12,715 nt of DNA from a bacterium. GTDB taxonomy: Bacteria; Vulcanimicrobiota; Xenobia; Xenobiales; Xenobiaceae. Location: positions 1 to 12,715 of the forward strand of contig JAFSXH010000055.1 in assembly GCA_017444165.1 (NCBI GenBank), read 5' to 3'. Under the pieces are notes generated by a model. It made no database searches, was not told the origin of the DNA, and saw nothing but the letters and a program-made list of their open reading frames with translations. The first letter of the stretch is position 1; every line of letters starts with the position of its first letter. Shown here piece by piece: positions 1 through 4,493 of this stretch. The position numbers were made by a program, and so were the translations under genes.

Positions 1-40
1 TATCTTAGCACAGATAATCAATATAAACCAGGGTAAATAT

Positions 41-69
41 TTTTCACATTGCTGAGCGTAAAGTAAAAT
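41..69 (+). promoter_or_regulatory. Possible sigma70-type promoter for gltX
   Basis: TTTTCA at 41-46 and TAAAAT at 64-69 are separated by 17 nt. The -10 matches the consensus at five of six positions, the -35 at four. A purine-rich stretch (AGGGAGGGG, about 86-94) follows. This is a weak, motif-only call. Confidence 0.3.
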
Positions 70-156
70 TGCACCTTTATCTCTAGGGAGGGGAACAAAT
101 TAAAAACGCGGAAAATGCGGCCCTTATTTTTACTGAGTTGGGAGAATTTTAATTTT

Positions 157-1593
157 ATGGTAAGAGTTCGTTTTGCTCCTAGTCCTACGGGGTATCTTCA
201 TGTTGGCGGTTTGCGCACGGCCCTTTACAATTATTTGATGGCTAAACGTCTGGGTGGTCAGTTTATTTTGCGCATTGAAGATACAGATCGCACTCGTTTG
301 GTGGAAGGGGCGGTAGATGCTCTCTTAGATTCTTTGAAGTGGGCGGGAATTACACCCGATGAGGGGGCCGTTGTCGGCGGTGATAAGGGGCCTTATGTGC
401 AGAGTGAGCGGTTGCCTATTTACCATGAGATGGCTCAAAAATTAATTGACGAGGGCCACGCTTATTACTGTTTCTGCACTCCTGAGCGTTTGGAAAATAT
501 GCGGGCTGAGTTGAGTGCTAAAGGTGAGAGCACTGCTTATGATCGCCACTGTCGCAACCTTTCTCCTGAAGAGGTTCAGGAGCGTTTAGCAAAGGGTGAA
601 CCTCACGTAATCAGGATGAAGATTCCCGACGGTCGCACTATCACTTTTAACGACGTGGTACGCGGTGAGGTCAGTTTTGAATCTTCTCTGATCGATGATC
701 AAGTTTTAATCAAGACTGATGGTTTTCCCACTTACCATTTAGCTGTTGTTGTCGATGATCACCTCATGGGGATAACTCACGTGGTGCGCGGTGAAGAGTG
801 GCTCTCTTCTACGCCTAAACACGTTTTGTTGTATGAATACTTCGGTTGGGAACCGCCTAAATTCGTCCACGTACCTTTGATTATTAATGAGTCTGGCAAA
901 AAGTTATCGAAGCGCGACGGTGATGTTTCAGTAGAATCTTATCGCGAAAAAGGTTATCTGCCCGAAGCTATGCTCAACTTCTTATGTTTATTGGGTTGGA
1001 ATCCAGGGGATGAGCGCGAGTTCTTTACACTTGAAGATTTAGCCAAAACTTTCAGCATTGAACGCGTACGTAAATCGGGAGCGGTCTTCGATTTTGGCAA
1101 ATTGCTCTATATTAATGGCTTACATATGCGGGCTAAGTCTAATGAAGAGTTGGCTGATCTGGCTCTGCCTTTCTTTGCTAAGTTGGGAAAAGAGGCTCCT
1201 GAGCGCGGCTATTTGGTAAAGGTTATAGAGGTTATGGCTGAGAGGGCTAACCTTTTAACCGATTATGTGACTGAGGCTCCTTATTTCTACGAAGATCCTC
1301 AAGAGTATGAGGAAGCCACTATTAAAAAGCGTTGGAAAGCGGCCTCACACGAACTTTTACAAGGCTGGAGTGAAGAACTTGCCAAGTTAGCTGAGTTTAC
1401 CCCAGAGGCCATTGAGGCTAATTTGCGTGATTATGCCCAGAGTAAAGGTGTAGGTGCGGGACAGTTGATTCATCCTGTGCGTTTGGCTTTGACTGGTGTA
1501 GGGAATGGGCCGAGCCTCTTCCATATGATGGAAGTTTTAGGAAAAGAGACCTGCTTGCGGCGCATCAAAAAGGCTTTGGAGGTGTTGGCGTAA
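157..1593 (+). CDS. gltX: Glutamyl-tRNA synthetase (class I aminoacyl-tRNA synthetase)
   Basis: This cytoplasmic enzyme charges tRNA-Glu with L-glutamate using ATP. The start chosen is ATG 157, giving 478 residues beginning MVRVRFAPSPTG, the usual N terminus of the family; GGGAGA at 140-145 lies 11 nt upstream. An in-frame ATG at 115 would add 14 residues with no family counterpart. Visible landmarks are the class I HIGH motif as HVGG (residues 15-18), IEDTD shortly after, a probable zinc-binding knuckle with Cys105, Cys107 and Cys132, and the second class I signature as KLSKR (249-253). The helical anticodon-binding domain fills the C-terminal third. The length is normal and the frame intact. 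Whether it also charges tRNA-Gln (a non-discriminating enzyme) cannot be told here. No clear terminator follows; the next 287 bp are repeats. Confidence 0.97.
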   Translation: MVRVRFAPSPTGYLHVGGLRTALYNYLMAKRLGGQFILRIEDTDRTRLVEGAVDALLDSLKWAGITPDEGAVVGGDKGPYVQSERLPIYHEMAQKLIDEGHAYYCFCTPERLENMRAELSAKGESTAYDRHCRNLSPEEVQERLAKGEPHVIRMKIPDGRTITFNDVVRGEVSFESSLIDDQVLIKTDGFPTYHLAVVVDDHLMGITHVVRGEEWLSSTPKHVLLYEYFGWEPPKFVHVPLIINESGKKLSKRDGDVSVESYREKGYLPEAMLNFLCLLGWNPGDEREFFTLEDLAKTFSIERVRKSGAVFDFGKLLYINGLHMRAKSNEELADLALPFFAKLGKEAPERGYLVKVIEVMAERANLLTDYVTEAPYFYEDPQEYEEATIKKRWKAASHELLQGWSEELAKLAEFTPEAIEANLRDYAQSKGVGAGQLIHPVRLALTGVGNGPSLFHMMEVLGKETCLRRIKKALEVLA

Positions 1594-1613
1594 GCTACAC
1601 GTCTTTGTGAGTT

Positions 1614-1796
1614 TCGTAAGCTGTGCCTGAAGTTTGGCCTTTTGGGTTCTCCTCCAGCTCTTTAACAATTCGTAATGCTTAATTCGTAATGCGTAATTAT
1701 TTAGAAAGAAATAATTAATTCATTTCAATTATGAATTACGCATTATGAATTACGAATTAAAAAAGCCGGTTCACCGTAAAGGGCCAAATTTCGTCT
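1614..1796 (+). repeat. Palindromic repeat copy A, interrupted by a nested AT-rich palindrome
   Basis: After a conserved lead-in (GTAAGCTGTGCCTGAAG), the left arm 1629-1647 (GAAGTTTGGCCTTTTGG core) pairs with the right arm 1774-1792 (CCGTAAAGGGCCAAATTTC), about 16 of 19 positions. The left arm is almost identical to the copy at 2601-2700. The hairpin tip present there is replaced here by a ~100-bp AT-rich palindrome. The gene-free stretch 1594-1880 is largely this element plus the half copy that follows. Confidence 0.75.
1667..1758. repeat. AT-rich palindrome nested inside repeat copy A
   Basis: The outer arms AATTCGTAAT (1667-1676) and ATTACGAATT (1749-1758) are perfect inverses. The centre is a perfect 8-bp stem, AATTATTT (1695-1702) and AAATAATT (1709-1716), around a 6-nt loop. 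Between them run variants of a short unit, AATTCGTAATGCGTAATT, in both orientations. It occupies the position of the hairpin tip in the related repeat at 2601-2700, which fits an insertion. Confidence 0.75.
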
Positions 1797-1817
1797 AGGA
1801 TTGTTCTTTTTACGTTG

Positions 1818-1867
1818 TGTTGTAAGCCTGATACGTTTCGTTTGTGTTTGGAAGTTTTGACATTTTT
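1818..1867 (+). repeat. Truncated (left-half) copy of the palindromic repeat
   Basis: These 50 bases match 3451-3500 with about five mismatches, starting at TGTTGTAAGCCTGATACG. The tip and right arm are missing: after the left arm the sequence passes straight into the promoter of the toxin-antitoxin operon. Confidence 0.7.
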
Positions 1868-1870
1868 TTG

Positions 1871-1899
1871 TTGATAGATTTTGGCAAAACATGTAAAAT
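1871..1899 (+). promoter_or_regulatory. Promoter of the toxin-antitoxin operon with a possible operator
   Basis: TTGATA (1871-1876) and TAAAAT (1894-1899) are exactly 17 nt apart, each one mismatch from the sigma70 consensus. The inverted repeat TTTTG-G-CAAAA (1879-1889) lies between them, where an autorepressing antitoxin complex could bind. Transcription would start near 1906, upstream of the ribosome binding site AGAGGTG (1911-1917) and GTG 1926. This argues against translation starting at TTG 1881. The operator role is inferred. Confidence 0.5.
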
Positions 1900-1925
1900 G
1901 CAGAAAAGTTAGAGGTGATAGAGTT

Positions 1926-2207
1926 GTGGCTACTGCAAATATTAATGTTCAGGTTGATGTTGAATTAAAAGAATCTGCGGAAGCTCTCTTTGCAGATTTG
2001 GGGCTTAGTATGTCTTCTGCAATTACTATGTTTTTAAAAAGTGCTGTCAATTATGATGGAATTCCCTTTGAATTGAAGCGTCGTTCCTTGAATAGTGAAA
2101 CGATACTGGCACTTGCAGAAAGCCAAGAGATGGAGAATAATCCCGATAAGTATAAACGTTATAAATCGTTTGATGAAGCGATTGATGAGGTTTTTACCGA
2201 TGTTTGA
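1926..2207 (+). CDS. RelB/DinJ-family antitoxin
   Basis: A 93-residue protein of the RelB/DinJ antitoxin family. In this family the N-terminal ribbon-helix-helix binds operator DNA and the C-terminal part wraps and inhibits the cognate mRNA-cleaving toxin. The sequence shows a beta strand (NINVQVDV, residues 5-12), helix A (ELKESAEALFADLG) and helix B (SMSSAITMFLKSAV), followed by the typical IPFEL segment. The C-terminal tail is acidic, as expected for toxin binding. GTG 1926 is preferred because AGAGGTG sits 8 nt upstream and the promoter lies just before it; a TTG at 1881 would fall inside the promoter. Its end overlaps the toxin start by 8 nt. The pair lies between palindromic repeats, so it is probably an acquired module. 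Autoregulation is inferred from the family. Confidence 0.85.
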   Translation: MATANINVQVDVELKESAEALFADLGLSMSSAITMFLKSAVNYDGIPFELKRRSLNSETILALAESQEMENNPDKYKRYKSFDEAIDEVFTDV

Positions 2208-2478
2208 GATTGTTCTGTCGAATCAGTTTAGAAGAGATCTTAAATTAGCTAAAAAGCGCGGTTTAAAAATTGAAAAGCTCAAGAAAGTTGTTGATACTCT
2301 CGCATCTGGACATAAATTAGATGAAAAGTATCGCGATCATAGGTTGATAGGAGACTATGGCATTAAGGGATTTCGTGAATGCCATATTGAGCCAGACTGG
2401 CTTCTCATTTACAGAGTCGATAAGAGCGTTTTAGAGTTGTATCTTTTTCGCACTGGTACGCATTCGGATCTATTTTAG
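2200..2478 (+). CDS. YafQ-family mRNA interferase toxin
   Basis: A 92-residue toxin resembling Escherichia coli YafQ, a ribosome-dependent endoribonuclease of the RelE/ParE superfamily that cleaves translated mRNA and arrests growth when its antitoxin is lost. The active-site pattern is retained: His47 in DHRL, His62 and Asp66 in HIEPDW, and His88 in the C-terminal TGTHSDLF. The YafQ aspartate just before the central His is Glu here (Glu60), a conservative change. The basic N-terminal helix (KLAKKRGLK) is also family-like. The start ATG 2200 overlaps the antitoxin stop, giving translational coupling. An upstream ATG at 2095 would run through the antitoxin gene in another frame and is not credible. 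The protein is full length and looks active. Cleavage specificity (AAA codons for YafQ) is known only for the homologue. Confidence 0.87.
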   Translation: MFEIVLSNQFRRDLKLAKKRGLKIEKLKKVVDTLASGHKLDEKYRDHRLIGDYGIKGFRECHIEPDWLLIYRVDKSVLELYLFRTGTHSDLF

Positions 2479-2487
2479 TCTTTAGTT

Positions 2488-2598
2488 GTACGTTGTAAGC
2501 TGTGCCTGCGGAGTTTAGTTCTTTTTGATTCGCTCTCGATCTCACTTCGTTCGATATGTTCGCTCATGCAAAAAGACAAAACTCCTGTCTAGGACTGT
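2488..2598 (+). repeat. Palindromic repeat copy B
   Basis: After the lead-in GTACGTTGTAAGCTGTGCC, the left arm 2510-2527 (GGAGTTTAGTTCTTTTTG) pairs with the right arm 2568-2585 (CAAAAAGACAAAACTCC core). The tip contains the inverted pair CGATCTC / TTCGAT and a CTTCGTTCG motif. It begins about 10 nt after the toxin stop. With copy C it fills the gene-free stretch 2479-2794. Confidence 0.75.
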
Positions 2599-2600
2599 GC

Positions 2601-2700
2601 GTTATACGTTGTAAGTTATGTCTGAAGTTTGCCCTTTTGGGTTCTCCTCCCGCTCTGCGAGAGGTCGGTTCACCGCAAAAGGCCAAACTTCGTCTGGGCT
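2601..2700 (+). repeat. Palindromic repeat copy C
   Basis: The left arm 2624-2642 (GAAGTTTGCCCTTTTGGG) pairs with 2673-2691 (CCGCAAAAGGCCAAACTTC) at about 17 of 19 positions. The tip, CTCTGCGAGAG, forms its own small hairpin. This is the uninterrupted counterpart of copy A: the two left arms agree at about 31 of 33 positions. The remaining ~95 bp to 2794 hold only T-rich sequence with faint resemblance to the repeat lead-in. Confidence 0.75.
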
Positions 2701-2794
2701 GTACGTTTTTTGCGTTGCGAGTCTGTGTGTTTTTTTTATGTTGAAAGTTTTCCTAGTTGTGTTATAGAAACACGTAAATCTGTTTTTTTAGTGT

Positions 2795-3391
2795 TCACCA
2801 TGTATCCACGTGATACACAAATTTTGTGACATCTTCACCAGCCAATGACCCGTCATCTCCACTACCCCATTGCGCAGGTTGATTTTTTAGATGTATATAC
2901 ATGCTCGAATAAGTCCAGTGTTTAAAACAGATTATAGTATATTCCTCATACCTACTTCTTATTCCGTAACTGTAAGCCATTAAGGGTGTTGTAGTTGAGG
3001 TTGTCTTGCCACGATAGTCACCTTCTGGACAATATAACCTCGGCATGAATGAGTAATAGTCACAAAATTCATCTTCTCCGTTACTTATTACCAATCTATA
3101 AGCATGTAAAGAGCTCGGAGAACCTATGAAGTGTCCTGCTGGATCTTTTTCAGGATAAAATCCGTTGGAAGTTTTGTATGCTTCCATAGCGGCGGCCAAT
3201 TCCAAGATATTGGCCTTGCATTGTAAATATTTTTGATTGTGATTTATATTGCGTGACTTATAAATAATTACACTGGACAGTATAGCGATGATAGCAATAA
3301 CGATAAGTATTTCCAATAGAGAAAACGCTAGTAAATTACGATATCGTCTCTCTCTCTTGTAACAAAAATGGTAATCATGTGCTTTTCTCAC
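2795..3391 (-). CDS. GspG-like type II pseudopilin / type IV pilin-like protein, leader possibly frameshifted
   Basis: The protein carries a prepilin signature: a basic leader (KRERRYRNLLA), a cleavage site before FSLLE with the conserved Glu at mature position 5, then a long hydrophobic helix (ILIVIAIIAILSSVIIY). The 176-residue mature part contains AYKTSNGFYP and a C-terminal GSGDDGSLAGED segment, both reminiscent of the major pseudopilin GspG of type II secretion. Such proteins are processed by prepilin peptidase and anchored in the inner membrane before assembly. The coordinates use the only useful in-frame start, GTG 3391, which has no ribosome binding site of its own. The well-placed ATG at 3378, behind AGGAGGTGA, is out of frame: it hits a stop after 16 codons unless two bases are lost from the AG tract at 3347-3357. 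Sequence further upstream in this frame is repeat DNA. No secretion partner genes are in view. Confidence 0.7.
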   Translation of the reverse strand: MRKAHDYHFCYKRERRYRNLLAFSLLEILIVIAIIAILSSVIIYKSRNINHNQKYLQCKANILELAAAMEAYKTSNGFYPEKDPAGHFIGSPSSLHAYRLVISNGEDEFCDYYSFMPRLYCPEGDYRGKTTSTTTPLMAYSYGIRSRYEEYTIICFKHWTYSSMYIHLKNQPAQWGSGDDGSLAGEDVTKFVYHVDTW

Positions 3392-3402
3392 CTCCTGCGC
3401 AG

Positions 3403-3431
3403 ATTTTAACACAAGTAATGTTTTAATGCAA
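3403..3431 (-). promoter_or_regulatory. Promoter of the pilin-like gene
   Basis: On the minus strand TTGCAT (3431-3426) and TAAAAT (3408-3403) are 17 nt apart, with TGT before the -10 (extended -10). The predicted transcript start, near 3396, coincides with the first base of AGGAGGTGA (3396-3388). The leader to ATG 3378 would be about 18 nt; GTG 3391 would be nearly leaderless. Confidence 0.5.
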
Positions 3432-3450
3432 AGTGTCGTTACCTTCTTAG

Positions 3451-3563
3451 TGTTGTAAGCCTGATACGTTGCGTTTGTGTGGGGCAGTTTTGACCTTTTT
3501 GCTGTGCCTCTGGCTCTTCGCTTCGCTACGAGATGTCGGCTCACCAAAAAGTCATAACTGCCA
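3451..3563 (+). repeat. Palindromic repeat copy D
   Basis: After the lead-in TGTTGTAAGCCTGATACGTT, the left arm 3483-3501 (GGCAGTTTTGACCTTTTTG) pairs with 3544-3562 (CCAAAAAGTCATAACTGCC). The tip contains CTCTTCGCTTCGCTACGAG. Its first 50 bases are the full version of the truncated copy at 1818-1867. Confidence 0.75.
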
Positions 3564-3619
3564 TTAAAATTGCGTGTTTCTACAATTTGAGCTGTATCTT
3601 CATTCTGGTTTGTGTTTTG

Positions 3620-3648
3620 TGTTGTAAGTTTTGTACCTTGCGTTTTAC
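3620..3648 (+). repeat. Degenerate lead-in of the palindromic repeat
   Basis: TGTTGTAAG followed by a diverged version of the lead-in (ending CCTTGCGTTTT) resembles the start of copy D, but no palindrome arms follow. It lies in the short gene-free gap before the HAD gene. Confidence 0.4.
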
Positions 3649-3701
3649 GAAGTTATGTGCTACGGATTACAGACTAATAAATTGCTTCGGGATGTTGTGA
3701 T

Positions 3702-4436
3702 ATGGTTATAAGGGCCTTGGCGTTGGATTTTGATGGGGTGGTTTGGGATACTCAGCGGGAGGGGTATTATCTGTCTTGTCTCGTTTGGCAAAAATTGTGG
3801 GGGATCTCTCCTGCCTGTTCTTTGGAAACTTTTCTCTCTGGTCGCTGGTTGGCTCGCAGTGGGGAGGAGTTCTCTTTGATCGTTCTTTTGGGAGAACTAT
3901 ACAGTGATCTGAGCAATTTTTCTTTAGTTGATTTTGATTATCTTTCCCGACGTTTAGATAAGTTTGTAAAGTTATTTGGGCGCACTTTGGCCAATTTAAG
4001 ATTGCAGATGCATGGAGATAATTTGAAACAATGGCTCGCTTGGCAGAATATATTTCCTGGAGTGCGGGAATTTTTGGCTAAAAATAGCTTGCCAGTGGGG
4101 ATATGCACTACTAAGGATCGCGCTTCAGTCGATGCCCTTCTGGGTACTGAAGGAATAAAGTTGCCTATCTGGTCTAAGGAAGATAGTTTCGATAAGTGTC
4201 GTCAATTGGAACTGTTCTCTCAACATTGGCAGGTAGAGCTTGGGCAAATTCTCTTTGTGGATGATCTTCTCGATAATCTGCTCCATGTGCAAAATACTGG
4301 AGTTAAGTTAGCTCTGGCGGGGTGGGGGTATAATAGATTGGATTCTCGTCAACAGGCTCTCAAGTTGGGTATACCAGTCTTATACAGTTGGGATGATTTG
4401 CAAACAGAACTCTCACAGACCATTAACGCTCTTTAA
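3702..4436 (+). CDS. HAD-superfamily hydrolase
   Basis: A 244-residue soluble protein with the haloacid dehalogenase fold signatures. Motif I is LDFDGVV with the nucleophile and acid/base aspartates at residues 9 and 11. Motif II is the Thr pair at 136-137 (ICTTK). A motif III lysine lies around 159-165. Motif IV is FVDD (Asp187-Asp188), which binds magnesium. An alpha-helical cap appears to sit between motifs I and II. Most relatives are phosphatases of small metabolites such as phosphoglycolate or sugar phosphates; the substrate cannot be assigned here. ATG 3702 places motif I close to the N terminus, as usual; a weak CGGGA lies 9 nt upstream. The gene ends 57 nt before clpB in the same direction, so the two may be co-transcribed. 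Confidence 0.85.
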   Translation: MVIRALALDFDGVVWDTQREGYYLSCLVWQKLWGISPACSLETFLSGRWLARSGEEFSLIVLLGELYSDLSNFSLVDFDYLSRRLDKFVKLFGRTLANLRLQMHGDNLKQWLAWQNIFPGVREFLAKNSLPVGICTTKDRASVDALLGTEGIKLPIWSKEDSFDKCRQLELFSQHWQVELGQILFVDDLLDNLLHVQNTGVKLALAGWGYNRLDSRQQALKLGIPVLYSWDDLQTELSQTINAL

Positions 4437-4493
4437 ACATTTCCGTCTTATAATGATCGAGAAAGATAAAAGAGAGAAAAAGGGGTGAGATCT

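Noticed and set aside
1881..1925. TTG start adding 15 residues to the antitoxin
   Set aside because: It lies between the -35 and -10 elements and has no ribosome binding site; GTG 1926 fits better.
2801..2817. Inverted repeat TGTATC-N5-GATACA at the end of the pilin-like gene
   Set aside because: It is within the last codons and is not followed by a T-run on either strand, so a terminator or site call is not supported.
2556..2829. Two overlapping plus-strand reading frames of 62 and 66 codons
   Set aside because: They lie in the palindromic repeats, have Cys/Phe-rich low-complexity products and no ribosome binding site.
3392..3547. N-terminal 52-residue extension of the pilin-like protein
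   Set aside because: It reads through repeat copy D and the gene's own promoter; no pilin leader is that long.
1614..3563. CRISPR-like spacing of repeats
   Set aside because: Units are long, palindromic, diverged and unevenly spaced, with genes between them; there are no uniform spacers or cas genes.
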